DNA of 64,000 nt from Gallionellales bacterium GWA2_54_124 (GTDB lineage Bacteria > Pseudomonadota > Gammaproteobacteria > Burkholderiales > Gallionellaceae), in the NCBI GenBank assembly GCA_001801025.1, contig MGWO01000006.1, positions 1 through 64,000 on the forward strand, written 5' to 3'. Below are positions 19,350 to 28,740 of this stretch, piece after piece. Position numbers and translations under genes: made by a program. The notes under the pieces are model-generated. The model saw only the letters and a program-made list of their open reading frames with translations. It was not told where the DNA came from and made no database searches. Each line of letters begins with the position of its first letter. Within the stretch, counting starts at the first letter, position 1.

Positions 19350-19674
19350 TCCGATGCCTAGTCAAGCCGATCAACAAAATCTCATCATTTACCACACTGC
19401 TGACGGTCAAGCAGCTGTCTCGCTGTATGCGCGCGATGGCAATATATGGATGAACCAAGCGCAGTTGGCAGAACTTTTTACCACCTCTGTACCTAACATC
19501 AGCATCGACATATCTAATATATTAAAAGAAAAGGAATTAGATAGACATTCAGTTATTAAGGATTATTTAACAACTGCCGCCGATGGCAAGGATTGGTTCA
19601 AGCCTTCTCGCGGACCAATCGCATCCTCAACGACAAGAAATCGCAGGGAAACATCATCTGCTTCCGCAATTTGA
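19288..19674 (+). pseudogene. RhuM-family protein fragment fused into the hsd remnant
   Basis: The stretch SLYARDGNIWMNQAQLAELF, then TTSVPNISIDISNILKEKEL and VIKDYLTTAADGK, matches the N-terminal part of RhuM-type proteins, which are often encoded inside type I restriction loci. Homology ends at TTAADGK; from about 19,590 the DNA continues as hsdR in another frame and this reading frame runs out as nonsense. Intact relatives are 300 residues or more. The first 30 residues were not recognised. Confidence 0.75.
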
Positions 19675-20525
19675 AAGAAGTAACGGATGAAGCCATTGCG
19701 CTGTTCTCCAACAAGGATGCCAAGGAAACCGTACTGCTGGAGCCGTATGAGGATTACGTGACGCAGTTCAACGAGGCAACCGAAGCACTGTTAGCGCTGA
19801 CACCGACCGTTGCCAGTGTGGATGCACTACCTGATGAAAAAGCCGAGCTGGAATTCGTCACCAAATTCCGCGCCCTGCTGCGCCTGAAAAATATTATCAC
19901 CAGCTTTGCCGAATTCAGCGAAACTGACCTGGCAATGGCAGAACAGTTATTTGAAGATTTCAAGAGCAAATATCTCGACATCCACGACAAGGTGAAGAAG
20001 CACACCGATCCTGAAAAGGTCTAGGTGCTGGAAGAGGTAGATTTTGAATTGAGCCTGATCCACCGTGATGAGATCAATGTGGCGTACATCCTGAACCTGC
20101 TGGTCAACCTGAAGAATCTGCCGCCAGAAGAGGCCAAGAAACGCCAGAAAGCCATCCTCGACCTGCTAGCAGGTGAATTACAGCTGCGCAGCAAACGCAA
20201 ACTGATCGAAGCGTTCATTGAGGAAAATCTGCCCAAGCTCAAACCGGATGACAATGTAATCACCGAGTTTGAAAGCTACTGGACGCAGCAACGACAAAAC
20301 GCCTTTGTGCAGCTGTGTAGCGACGAGAAAATCGAACCTGCTCAGTTTGAAAAACTGCTACAGACCTACGCGTTTGCCAACCGCCTGCCCAGAGATCAGG
20401 AAATCGTTGAATCCCTGAGCTTCAAGCCAAAGATACTGGAACGAAAATCCATCCTTGACCGTGTCGGCGAGAAAATACAGGCATTCATCAACACCTATGT
20501 CGAAGGGGTGGGCGGCAGCGTTTAG
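19590..20525 (+). pseudogene. hsdR C-terminal fragment with an in-frame amber stop
   Basis: The frame opens with VQAFSRTNRILNDKK and ICFRNLKEVTDEAIALF, which belong to the helicase end of type I restriction subunit R, and continues through FSKPK-like C-terminal helices to a TAA-free end TAG at 20523-20525. A TAG at 20022-20024 interrupts it between DPEKV and VLEEVDFELSLIHRDEIN, although the protein homology continues in the same frame without loss. A single change of a serine TCG codon would create this TAG. The 5' two thirds of the gene are missing. Confidence 0.85.
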
Positions 20526-20605
20526 GGGGCAGGGGCCGCCCTGCAAGCCAATCCCTTTGCGTATGTAGATATGGTGTAGTGCGGCCGCTGACTGTGTTTC
20601 GGGCG

Positions 20606-20630
20606 TAAAAAAACCAGCCGGAGCTGGTTC
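20606..20630 (-). terminator. Terminator of the 31-residue peptide gene
   Basis: On the minus strand AACCAGC-TCCG-GCTGGTT is followed by TTTTTT. It lies about 20 bases past the stop of the minus-strand mini-gene at 20649-20744 and supports that gene being real and transcribed. Confidence 0.8.
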
Positions 20631-20648
20631 TTTTATGCTGATGCCTGC

Positions 20649-20744
20649 TTAGTCTTTGCTGAACAGTTGTGAAACCATCCACAATGCAAAAGCAATTGCC
20701 ATAATCATGGTGCCTACAGATGCTACGGTTGCGATAATTGACAT
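20649..20744 (-). CDS. 31-residue single-helix membrane peptide, copy 1
   Basis: Reads MSIIATVASVGTMIM, then a hydrophobic stretch ending WMVSQLFSKD. One predicted membrane helix covers nearly the whole peptide. A strong GGGAGGAG lies seven bases before the ATG and a clear terminator follows. It is 14/31 identical to the neighbouring copy 2 with the same length and most other changes conservative, so selection on the peptide is likely. Small subunits of respiratory oxidases or regulators of transporters have this kind of size, but I recognise no family; no function is assigned. Confidence 0.75.
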   Translation of the reverse strand: MSIIATVASVGTMIMAIAFALWMVSQLFSKD

Positions 20745-20928
20745 CTTTACTCCTCCCGAGAGTTACTAAATTGAACATTAAAAACAACTGTGCGAACTTT
20801 AGCACAAATTTTTTTTAAGTAAAATATTTTTGTTCATAGATCTGCAAGCCCGGCGCTAATCAGCGCAGGCAAAGGAGGGTAATCTTGGGGGTGTTAAGGA
20901 GCGCTGCAGCGCCCCGGGCGGAATGGAT

Positions 20929-21024
20929 TTATTCGCCCTTTACTAATTGAGTGATCATAAAGATAGAAAAACCAACAAATATGATGACGGTGCCTAATGA
21001 AGCGATCGTTGCGATAATAGCCAT
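20929..21024 (-). CDS. 31-residue single-helix membrane peptide, copy 2
   Basis: Reads MAIIATIASLGTVII, a hydrophobic middle, and ends MITQLVKGE. The pattern M-x-IIAT-x-AS-x-GT, the mid-helix F, then M-x-x-QL is shared with copy 1. AGGGAG precedes the ATG. On the same strand a TATAAT occurs about 70 bases upstream (near 21090), a possible -10. The 184-base gap to copy 1 contains a GCGCTGCAGCGC palindrome near 20,901-20,912 but no clear terminator, so the two could share a transcript. Function unknown. Confidence 0.75.
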   Translation of the reverse strand: MAIIATIASLGTVIIFVGFSIFMITQLVKGE

Positions 21025-21223
21025 TTTTATTTTCTCCCTGATAGTTTCATAGCTCAATTATCGAAAAATAGTTGACTGAAACGTTGCAGATTATAATAGC
21101 AAATTTGTCGGAAATGTGAATTTTTTAACCGTGCGGTCATAAAATTTTTGTAAGCTGTACAATTTTTTATCATCGCTGATTGCTAGCGGGAATTTAGCCA
21201 AATAGCTTTCCGGAGGTGCTTTT

Positions 21224-21265
21224 ATGAATAAGGATGTCGTTGCATTCCATTTTGCAAAAGCTTAG
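21224..21265 (+). CDS. Possible 13-residue leader peptide
   Basis: MNKDVVAFHFAKA then TAG, with a very good ribosome binding site (CCGGAGGTG, 21210-21217) ahead of the ATG. It is followed within ten bases by overlapping hairpins and then by the chemoreceptor gene. Reading it as a leader peptide rests on the strong ribosome binding site and the location only. Confidence 0.35.
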   Translation: MNKDVVAFHFAKA

Positions 21266-21273
21266 GCTTACGA

Positions 21274-21316
21274 CCGTACCAATAATGTTCCCCGGGTCTG
21301 ACGGTACGGGGACATT
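21274..21316 (+). promoter_or_regulatory. Overlapping hairpins in the leader of the chemoreceptor gene
   Basis: CCGTACC (21274-21280) can pair with GGTACGG (21303-21309), while AATGTTCCCC (21284-21293) can pair with GGGGACATT (21308-21316, one bulge). The two helices cross and share two bases, so they are either exclusive or form a pseudoknot. No T-tract follows, so it is not an ordinary terminator. No match to the c-di-GMP (GEMM) riboswitch core was seen. The remaining part of the 366-base gap 21025-21390 holds nothing else I could identify. Confidence 0.4.
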
Positions 21317-21390
21317 TGATAGTCGCTGTGAACCGTGTTGAAAATCAGGCTATGTAGACTTTAAACTCATGCTTAAAAAGGGATCTTCAA

Positions 21391-22968
21391 ATGAGCATCA
21401 GAACTAAACTTAGAATTTTAGGCTTCGTGACATTGAGCGGGCTGGGATTAATTTTAATGGTGACTATTTTCGGATTGAACGCAATTCGGGATGCTGAGGA
21501 AACGGCTCATCGCAGGGAATCCTATGTGATCGACCTGCTTGAAGTTAAAGGAAGTGCACTCTCTACAATCATGTTGGATCCCAGTTTGCAGGAGACAAAG
21601 GACGTGTTCACAGCGGCAGCTCAAAATATCGAGTTGCATGGCGCGGTTGCAGTTAAGACAATTAAGCGCGCAGCTCTGCGTGATGAGTTGAAAAGCATCC
21701 TCGTCCAATGGGATCGCTACAACAAGGATTCGCAATCACTCATCCAGTTGGGTCAGAGAGACATGAAAACGGCCACTGAAAAATTGGTTCCTTTGTATAA
21801 CGGTGAATTTAAACCCTTCCAGTCTGCGCTGGAGAAATTCGTCAGCGTGCGGCAGGAAGAGGCCGGACAGGCAAGAGAAAAAGCAAATGAAGTTTCAGGC
21901 AGAATTTTCTGGCAGTTGATTGCGCTTATCGGGCTGATCGCTGCCGTGAATGTGTTTGTGGTGCTGAATCTTGCACGCTCATTGCAATCGGGTTTGCTGG
22001 GCATCCAGCAAAAAATCGTTTTGTTGAAGCAGGGAGATCTGACTCAGCGCCTGCCTGCCGGTATGAACGATGAGCTCGGTGAAATTGCGGGCGGGGTGAA
22101 TTCATTTGTCGATGAGTTGCAGCATATTGTCAGAAACACGCGCGATTCTGCCAATATGGTGGCCAGTTCAGCCCGTCAGCTGGCAGGGGCGGCAGCGCAA
22201 GTGCTCGATAATGCCAATCATCAGGGGGAAGCGACGGCCTCCGTTGCCGCTTCTGTAGAAGAATTCTCTGTCAGTATCGATCAGGTTGCAGATAGCGCGG
22301 CGCAGGCTGAGCAAAAGGCGGCCATATCGGGTGAATCCTCTCGTCATGCCGGGACTGAAGTCGCTAGTGCGGTGGAAGAAATCAGGAATATCGAAAAGGT
22401 GGTTAACGACGCATCCGGTCAGATTGAGTCGCTGGGTAAAAAAGCCGAGGAGATCAGCAGTATTATCAATGCGATCAGGGAAGTGGCGGATCAGACTAAC
22501 TTGCTTGCGTTGAATGCGGCGATTGAAGCGGCCCGTGCCGGAGAGCAGGGCCGCGGTTTTGCAGTTGTGGCCGACGAGGTGCGTAAGCTGGCTGAACGCA
22601 CGACGCAGTCCGCGCAGGAAATTACCAGCATGATCGGCTCGATTCAGGTTCAGGCAAAAAATTCGACCAGCGTGATGCGCCGCGGCAATGAGATGGTCAC
22701 GCAGGGTGTGGTGCTGGCGGAGAATGCCGGCGGCTCTATGGTTCAAATCAATGAGGGGGCATCCGGCGTGGTGAAGGCGATCAGCGATATTTCCGATGTG
22801 CTGCGCGAGCAAAAAAATGCCAGTGCGGAAATCGCCAAAAATATCGAACAGATTGCGCAAATGAGCGAGGAGAGCGTCAGTGCCGTCTCTGAGGTGTCAT
22901 CGGCGGCCGGGCGCCTGGAGCAGCTGGCTGCGCAATTGCAGCAGGAAGTCGCTAGGTTTACCGCCTAG
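21391..22968 (+). CDS. Methyl-accepting chemotaxis protein
   Basis: 525 residues. A membrane helix at about 11-31, a helical periplasmic domain of roughly 140 residues (four-helix-bundle type by length and composition), a second helix at about 174-196, HAMP, and a cytoplasmic coiled coil with the signalling tip [16 protein letters not shown] near residue 375 and [19 protein letters not shown]. It would pass ligand signals to CheA/CheW, none of which is in this window. There is no C-terminal NWETF-type methylation-enzyme tether. The ligand is unknown. Confidence 0.93.
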   Translation: MSIRTKLRILGFVTLSGLGLILMVTIFGLNAIRDAEETAHRRESYVIDLLEVKGSALSTIMLDPSLQETKDVFTAAAQNIELHGAVAVKTIKRAALRDELKSILVQWDRYNKDSQSLIQLGQRDMKTATEKLVPLYNGEFKPFQSALEKFVSVRQEEAGQAREKANEVSGRIFWQLIALIGLIAAVNVFVVLNLARSLQSGLLGIQQKIVLLKQGDLTQRLPAGMNDELGEIAGGVNSFVDELQHIVRNTRDSANMVASSARQLAGAAAQVLDNANHQGEATASVAASVEEFSVSIDQVADSAAQAEQKAAISGESSRHAGTEVASAVEEIRNIEKVVNDASGQIESLGKKAEEISSIINAIREVADQTNLLALNAAIEAARAGEQGRGFAVVADEVRKLAERTTQSAQEITSMIGSIQVQAKNSTSVMRRGNEMVTQGVVLAENAGGSMVQINEGASGVVKAISDISDVLREQKNASAEIAKNIEQIAQMSEESVSAVSEVSSAAGRLEQLAAQLQQEVARFTA

Positions 22969-23034
22969 ATTTTTTTGTAATTTGCCTAGATTTGAATTAA
23001 TGTTTTTTCCATATGCAGGTATCATCGCCCTGCT

Positions 23035-24366
23035 ATGAAAAAACTCTATATTAAAACCTATGGCTGCCAGATGAACGAGTACGACTCGGACAAGATGGCG
23101 GATGTGATGCGTGCGTGCGACGGCATGGAGCAGACTGACAAGATCGAAGAGGCCGATGTCATTCTGTTTAACACCTGTTCGATACGCGAGAAAGCGGAAG
23201 AGAAGGTATTCTCTGATCTCGGGCGTGTGCGTCCGCTCAAACTGGCGAATCCCAATCTGGTGATCGGCGTCGGTGGCTGTGTCGCCAGTCAGGAAGGCGA
23301 TGTGATCATCAAACGCGCACCTTATGTGGATGTGGTGTTCGGGCCGCAAACCTTGCACCGTCTGCCGGATCTGATCAAGGCGCGGCGCGATACCGGGCGC
23401 GCTCAGGTGGACATCAGTTTCCCCGAGATTGAAAAATTCGATCATCTGCCAACGCCAGTGACCAGTTCCGCTTCCGCCTTCGTGTCCATCATGGAAGGGT
23501 GCAGCAAATACTGTACGTTCTGCGTGGTGCCTTATACGCGCGGCGAAGAAGTATCGCGCCCTTTGAGCGATGTGATGAAGGATATCGAGGAACTCACGGC
23601 TCAGGGCGTCAAGGAAGTGACGCTGATCGGTCAGAACGTCAATGCCTATGCCGGGTTGACGGAAGATGACGATACGGTCGACTTCGCGTATCTTATTCAG
23701 GCGATTGCAGCGCTGCCTAAGATTGCCCGCATCCGCTATTCGACCTCGCATCCACGCGATATGAGTCAGCGTTTGATCGATGTCTATGCCACGACGCCAA
23801 AGCTGGTGAGTCACTTGCATCTGCCGGTGCAATCGGGTTCCGACCGGGTGTTAGCGGCGATGAAGCGCGGCCATACGGTGCTCGAATATAAATCGGTGAT
23901 CCGTCGTGTACGCGCGCTGCGTCCCGACCTGTGCGTCACCTCCGATTTTATCGTCGGTTTTCCCGGCGAGACCGAAGCTGATTTTGAGGCCACACTCAAA
24001 CTGATCGACGACATCGGCTTCGACAACAGTTTTAGTTATCTGTACAGTCCGCGCCCCGGCACGCCAGCGGCCGAAATGCACGACGACACGCCGCTGGAAG
24101 TGAAATCCGCGCGCCTGAAACGCTTGCAGGATAAGTTGTCCTCGCTGGAGGATGGCGTGGGCCAGGCGATGCTGGGATCGGTCCAGCGCGTGCTGGTGGA
24201 GGGGATCTCGAAAAAGGATGTGCTGGAAATGGCCGGGCGCACCGACAACAACCGCGTGATCAACTTCCGCGGTTCGCCCGGCATGATAGGCCGCTTTGTC
24301 GATGTCAAAGTCACCGAGGTCGTCAGGCACACGCTGCGCGGCGAACTGGCGGGGAGTTTTGAATGA
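23035..24366 (+). CDS. miaB: tRNA-2-methylthio-N6-dimethylallyladenosine synthase
   Basis: 443 residues. The N-terminal domain [19 protein letters not shown] with further cysteines in NTCSIRE and GGCVAS holds one Fe-S cluster; the radical SAM motif [17 protein letters not shown] holds the second; a TRAM domain ends the protein. It adds the methylthio group to i6A37 of tRNAs. It overlaps ybeY by four bases. In many relatives phoH stands between miaB and ybeY; here it is absent. Confidence 0.97.
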   Translation: MKKLYIKTYGCQMNEYDSDKMADVMRACDGMEQTDKIEEADVILFNTCSIREKAEEKVFSDLGRVRPLKLANPNLVIGVGGCVASQEGDVIIKRAPYVDVVFGPQTLHRLPDLIKARRDTGRAQVDISFPEIEKFDHLPTPVTSSASAFVSIMEGCSKYCTFCVVPYTRGEEVSRPLSDVMKDIEELTAQGVKEVTLIGQNVNAYAGLTEDDDTVDFAYLIQAIAALPKIARIRYSTSHPRDMSQRLIDVYATTPKLVSHLHLPVQSGSDRVLAAMKRGHTVLEYKSVIRRVRALRPDLCVTSDFIVGFPGETEADFEATLKLIDDIGFDNSFSYLYSPRPGTPAAEMHDDTPLEVKSARLKRLQDKLSSLEDGVGQAMLGSVQRVLVEGISKKDVLEMAGRTDNNRVINFRGSPGMIGRFVDVKVTEVVRHTLRGELAGSFE

Positions 24367-24818
24367 CAGCGAAAAAAGTCAGTCCCGCACTCTCGCTTGC
24401 GGTGCAATATGTCAGCGAATCCGCTAATCTGCCAACCCGTCCGCAATGGCGGCGCTGGATCAAGGCCGCGTTGCAGCGCGATGTGAGCCTTGCCCTGCGC
24501 ATCGTCGATGAGGCGGAAGGCCGGGAGCTGAACAAGGCGTACCGGGGGCGGGACTATGCGACCAATGTGCTGACCTTCGTTTATGACGAGGACGATCATT
24601 TATCGGGCGATGTGGTGATCTGTGCGCCGGTGGTGGAGCGCGAAGCCGCCGAGCAAGGCAAGGATTTACTGACCCATTATGCCCATCTGGCGATTCACGC
24701 CGCGCTGCATATGCAAGGCTATGACCACGAAGTTGACGACGAGGCCGAGGAGATGGAGGCGCTCGAAACAACGCTGATGTTAAAATTGGGGTATCCTGAT
24801 CCCTATATAGAAACCTGA
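24363..24818 (+). CDS. ybeY: Endoribonuclease YbeY
   Basis: 151 residues. The zinc motif H-x3-H-x5-H is present as [11 protein letters not shown], preceded by [12 protein letters not shown]. YbeY is needed for 16S rRNA 3'-end maturation and 70S quality control. It starts inside the miaB stop (ATGA) and is followed by corC after ten bases, the usual ybeY-ybeX order. Confidence 0.95.
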   Translation: MTAKKVSPALSLAVQYVSESANLPTRPQWRRWIKAALQRDVSLALRIVDEAEGRELNKAYRGRDYATNVLTFVYDEDDHLSGDVVICAPVVEREAAEQGKDLLTHYAHLAIHAALHMQGYDHEVDDEAEEMEALETTLMLKLGYPDPYIET

Positions 24819-24828
24819 CACACAAAAC

Positions 24829-25662
24829 ATGGACGAGCCTGAGAGTCACAAACCCACCTTGCTGGAACGTTTATCTGCGCTGCTGTTGCGCGAACCGGAA
24901 GATCGAGAGCAGTTAGTACAACTGCTGCACGGCGCTTACGAAAATAACTTACTCGATGCAGACGCCCTGTCGATGATGGAAGGCGTGCTGCAAGTCTCCG
25001 AACGTCAGGTGCGCGAAATCATGATCCCCCGCGCGCAGATGGATGTCATCGACATCAGTCAGCCACCCGAAGACTTTATCCCCTTTGTCATTGAAACTGC
25101 ACACTCGCGTTTTCCGGTCATAGAAGGCGACAAGGATCACATCATCGGCATACTGCTGGCGAAAGATCTGCTGCGTTACTATGCCGGCGAAGAGTTCGAT
25201 GTGCGGGATATGCTGCGGCCGGTGGTGTTTGTGCCGGAATCGAAGCGCCAGAACGTGCTGCTGCGCGAGTTCCGCAGCAATCGCAATCACATTGCGCTGG
25301 TGGTCGATGAATACGGCGGCGTGTCGGGTCTAGTCACCATCGAGGATGTGCTGGAGCAGATCGTCGGCGACATCGAGGACGAATACGATTTTGACGCAGA
25401 TGAGGACAATATCATTGCCGATGGCGCGGGCCAGTATCGCGTCAAGGCCGAGACAGAAATTGCCGACTTCAATGCGGTGCTGGGTACGGATTTCAGCGAT
25501 GAAGATTGCGATACGGTAGGGGGGCTCGTGCTCAAAGCGGCCGGCCGCCTGCCTAAATGCGGCGACCGTGTGCATCTGGACGCCTTTATTTTCACGGTGC
25601 TGCGCGCGGACAGTCGCAGGTTGTATACCCTGCTGGTGAATCAGCAAAAAACGGAGAATTAA
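24829..25662 (+). CDS. corC: CorC/HlyC-type protein with CBS pair
   Basis: 277 residues. Two CBS domains (IMIPRAQMDVIDISQ and MLRPVVFVPESKRQNV mark their starts) are followed by a C-terminal transporter-associated domain with ADFNAVLGTDFSDED. No membrane part is present, so it is the cytosolic YbeX/CorC type, linked to magnesium/cobalt efflux or to ribosome maturation with YbeY. lnt, which often follows, is not here; the next gene is on the opposite strand. Confidence 0.9.
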   Translation: MDEPESHKPTLLERLSALLLREPEDREQLVQLLHGAYENNLLDADALSMMEGVLQVSERQVREIMIPRAQMDVIDISQPPEDFIPFVIETAHSRFPVIEGDKDHIIGILLAKDLLRYYAGEEFDVRDMLRPVVFVPESKRQNVLLREFRSNRNHIALVVDEYGGVSGLVTIEDVLEQIVGDIEDEYDFDADEDNIIADGAGQYRVKAETEIADFNAVLGTDFSDEDCDTVGGLVLKAAGRLPKCGDRVHLDAFIFTVLRADSRRLYTLLVNQQKTEN

Positions 25663-25677
25663 TCTTCGTCTTGCGGC

Positions 25678-26910
25678 TTATTTCTCATTGATGGGTTTGC
25701 CGATCACCCGCGAGTAAAAGCGCTGCGCCACTCGCGTTGGGTAGACCATCACCAGCAACGCGGTGAAGGTGATGCTGATCAGCACGACCATGTAAGTCGT
25801 ATCTCTGATGATCTCGCCCCCCGCTACGCCATATTGCAGCGGCAATGATGCTAGCACGGCGGCGGCCAGTCCCTTGGGGACCATCATTGAGGTGATAGCG
25901 GTATCGCGCAGGCTGTAGTCGGGATCGCGGAACACGGCGCGGGTCAGCGCGATGCGCATCAGATAGATCAGCAGCACGATGAGCGCTGCGGTCAGCGTCA
26001 GATTCACCGCGCTAAAGTGGATGGAGATGCCAAGGTATACGAAGAAGTAGGTTCTGAGCAGGAATACCGCTTCGCTGTAAAAAGCCAGATCGATGTCGTT
26101 CAGCGGCACGATGTTCCGGTCTATGCTCGGGATGCGGTGTAAATTGAACTCTTCAAAATTGCTCAGTGTAAAACCTAACGCCAGCGCTGCGATGGGGCCT
26201 GAGAATCCCAGCCCTTCGGTCGCGCCATAGACGATGAACACATAGGCCAGTGTCGATGAGATGGTGTTGGGAAAATCGCGCACGCGGCCTAATACCAGCA
26301 GCCAGCCTATACCGCCGATCACGCCGATCACGGTTGCAAACACCATCGCGGACAGCACGTTGCCGACCAGCTTACCGGGCTCTACGCCGCCTTGTGTGTA
26401 GATATGCAGCAGCGCAAACACGCCGATAATGCTCAGTACATCCGTCAGCGCGGATTCAAGGATCATCACGGTGGCGGGCTTTTCGGATACGCGCAACACT
26501 TTCACCAGCGGGATGATGACGGCAGGTGAGGTGCTCCCCAGCGTCAGCCCCAGCATCGTTGCGGGCAAGATGCTGAGCCCCAGCGCGTAGATACCGACTA
26601 AGGTTGCGATGAGCGCGGTCAGCACGAAGCAGCCGATGGCAAGTTTACCCGTGGTAGTGAGGGAGCGACTCAGCACATTCATCTCAAGCGAGGTGCCGCC
26701 TTCGAACAGAATGACCACCAGTGCGATGGTGGCAAACAAGGAGCCTACCTTGCCGAAGTCAGCTGGTGAGACGAAACCCAGCACAGGGCCCAGCACGATA
26801 CCGACGATCACCAGCACCAGTACATCGGGGATATTCGTTTTGCGAAATTGCAGGGAAAGGAAATGGGCAAAGAACACCATCAGTCCGATGAACAGTATCG
26901 TTGTGGACAT
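25678..26910 (-). CDS. Cation:proton antiporter (CPA family)
   Basis: 410 residues with about twelve membrane helices. FEGGTSLEMNVLSRSL and GLTLGSTSPAVIIPLVK, and later ESALTDVLSIIGVFAL, correspond to the discontinuous-helix ion site of NhaP/KefB-type exchangers. No C-terminal TrkA-N domain is present. It probably exchanges sodium or potassium for protons in the inner membrane; the ion cannot be read from the sequence. It converges on corC. Confidence 0.85.
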   Translation of the reverse strand: MSTTILFIGLMVFFAHFLSLQFRKTNIPDVLVLVIVGIVLGPVLGFVSPADFGKVGSLFATIALVVILFEGGTSLEMNVLSRSLTTTGKLAIGCFVLTALIATLVGIYALGLSILPATMLGLTLGSTSPAVIIPLVKVLRVSEKPATVMILESALTDVLSIIGVFALLHIYTQGGVEPGKLVGNVLSAMVFATVIGVIGGIGWLLVLGRVRDFPNTISSTLAYVFIVYGATEGLGFSGPIAALALGFTLSNFEEFNLHRIPSIDRNIVPLNDIDLAFYSEAVFLLRTYFFVYLGISIHFSAVNLTLTAALIVLLIYLMRIALTRAVFRDPDYSLRDTAITSMMVPKGLAAAVLASLPLQYGVAGGEIIRDTTYMVVLISITFTALLVMVYPTRVAQRFYSRVIGKPINEK

Positions 26911-26984
26911 TTTTGCACCTTAGTTTGATAGGCTGCGGATTATACATGATGCTCAATGGCTCGGCCGGTGTGGGGATTACAGGC

Positions 26985-27014
26985 AAAAAAATGGCAGCCG
27001 TTTTCAGGCTGCCA
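26985..27014 (-). terminator. Terminator of the pfl operon
   Basis: TGGCAGCC and GGCTGCCA pair through eight bases around a seven-base loop; on the minus strand a run of seven T follows. It lies 31 bases beyond the end of the OFA transporter gene. Confidence 0.88.
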
Positions 27015-27044
27015 ACTGAGCGCGTTACACAGTATTAAGGCGTA

Positions 27045-28700
27045 TCAATGAAACAGAATCACCGCTTTATTGAAGGTGATCCACAGTCCAATTGCAATCG
27101 GAATGCCGACAGCAGTCCAGGCGAGCGCCGCCGCTGTATCGAGGCCGCCGTGCGTGATGCCAAAAGAGCCTGTGACGAGTTCTTCGTTCACTTCCTTTTG
27201 GTGGTGAGCCGCTTCGATTTCGCGCATTTCCTGTTCAGTCAGATGCCACTTCTTGTCCACCGGTTTGATCAGCCAGTTGGCGATAAAGCCCAGCACCAGG
27301 AAGCTTGCCAGAATATACATGGTGAAATCGTATACCTGTTCGCGCGGTACGCCCGCATTGATCTGTGCTTCTCTGATGTAATTCACCACCACCGGGCCGA
27401 TGATGCCGGCTGTCGCCCAGGCTGTTAGCAGGCGGCCGTGGATTGCGCCGACAAAGTGGGTGCCGAACATGTCTGCCAGATAAGCCGGTACCGTGGCAAA
27501 GCCGCCGCCATACATGGACAGAATCACGCAGAAGAACGCGACGAACAAGGCCTGATGGCCCGAGTGGGCCGCCCAGGGTGCGAGCGAATACATCGCGATG
27601 CCCAGTGCGAAGAATACGAAGTAGGTATTTTTGCGCCCGAGCTTGTCTGAGAGCGAGGCCCAGAAGAAGCGCCCTGCGATGTTAAACAGCGAGAGCAATC
27701 CTGCAAACCCTGCGGCCAGCGCTGCGATCGATTTTTTCTGATCGTCGTTCAGGTGGGCAAAATCGACCTCGGGCAGGCCGAGCAAGCGGCCGCTGAAAAT
27801 TTCCTGCAACATGGGTGAGGCCATGCCGAGCACACCGATGCCGGCGCTGACGTTCAGGCACAGCACCGCCCAGATCAGCCAGAATTGTGGCGTTTTGTGC
27901 ACGTTCTTCACATGCACGTTGTTGTCCGAGATCAGTGCATGCTGATTTTCAGGCCGGCTCCAGCCTTCCAGTTTCCAGCCGGTCGGCGGCACGCGGTAAC
28001 CGAATGCGCCGCAGGTCATGGCGATGAAATACACGACGCCCATGGTCGCAAAGGTCTCCCAGACGCCGATGCTGGTCGCGGTGTGGAAATGCTCCATCAG
28101 CATGTTGGCCAGCGGAGCGCCTATCATCGCGCCGCCGCCGAAGCCCATGATGGCCATGCCGGTCGCCATGCCGCGTTTATCCGGAAACCATTTGATCAGC
28201 GTGGAAACGGGTGAGATATAACCTAAGCCCAGACCGATGCCGCCGATGAAACCGGAGCCTAGCCACATCAGCCAGAGCTGGTGGATATATACGCCGTAGG
28301 CGGAAATCAGCAAGCCACCACCCCAGCATACGGCGGCGGTAAACCCTGCGCGACGCGGTCCTACGCGTTCGAGCCAGCCGCCCCAGATAGCGGCAGAAGA
28401 ACCCAGTAACAGGAAGAACAGCGTGTACATCCAGCCAAGATCGCTGATTTTCCAGTCGCAAGACGTGGCGAATAAGGCATCGATCAGTCCCGATTCTGCC
28501 GGGCAGGCAACCTGCGTTGTGATGCCGATGGCTTTGGAGAGCGGCAGCCAGAATACGGAAAAGCCATAAGCCATGCCGATACACAGGTGGATGGCGAGGG
28601 CGGCGGGAGGAACCAGCCAGCGGTTAAATCCCGCGCGGGCGATGGTGCGGTCACGTGAGAGCCAGCCGGAGTTCACGGCTGATAAGTTTTGAGTGGTCAT
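27045..28700 (-). CDS. MFS transporter, oxalate/formate antiporter (OFA) type
   Basis: 551 residues, longer than the usual 400-430. It has twelve MFS helices, GYISPVSTLIKWFPDKRGMATG between helices 4 and 5, which is typical of the OFA group (OxlT, YhjX), an insertion of about 40 residues after the first helix, and an extra C-terminal helix (LDTAAALAWTAVGIPIAIGL). It is last in pflB-pflA-MFS with 40 bases to pflA, so export of formate or exchange with another monocarboxylate is a natural guess. The substrate is not proven. Confidence 0.85.
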   Translation of the reverse strand: MTTQNLSAVNSGWLSRDRTIARAGFNRWLVPPAALAIHLCIGMAYGFSVFWLPLSKAIGITTQVACPAESGLIDALFATSCDWKISDLGWMYTLFFLLLGSSAAIWGGWLERVGPRRAGFTAAVCWGGGLLISAYGVYIHQLWLMWLGSGFIGGIGLGLGYISPVSTLIKWFPDKRGMATGMAIMGFGGGAMIGAPLANMLMEHFHTATSIGVWETFATMGVVYFIAMTCGAFGYRVPPTGWKLEGWSRPENQHALISDNNVHVKNVHKTPQFWLIWAVLCLNVSAGIGVLGMASPMLQEIFSGRLLGLPEVDFAHLNDDQKKSIAALAAGFAGLLSLFNIAGRFFWASLSDKLGRKNTYFVFFALGIAMYSLAPWAAHSGHQALFVAFFCVILSMYGGGFATVPAYLADMFGTHFVGAIHGRLLTAWATAGIIGPVVVNYIREAQINAGVPREQVYDFTMYILASFLVLGFIANWLIKPVDKKWHLTEQEMREIEAAHHQKEVNEELVTGSFGITHGGLDTAAALAWTAVGIPIAIGLWITFNKAVILFH

Positions 28701-28740
28701 AAGCAGCTTTCTTGATGAAGGTTAAAGTGTTGAATGTTGT

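Noticed and set aside
22963..22993. Direct repeat GCCTAGATTT, two copies 21 bases apart at the end of the chemoreceptor gene
   Set aside because: Two ten-base copies only, no palindrome and no gene for which it would be an operator; chance or slippage is enough to explain it.
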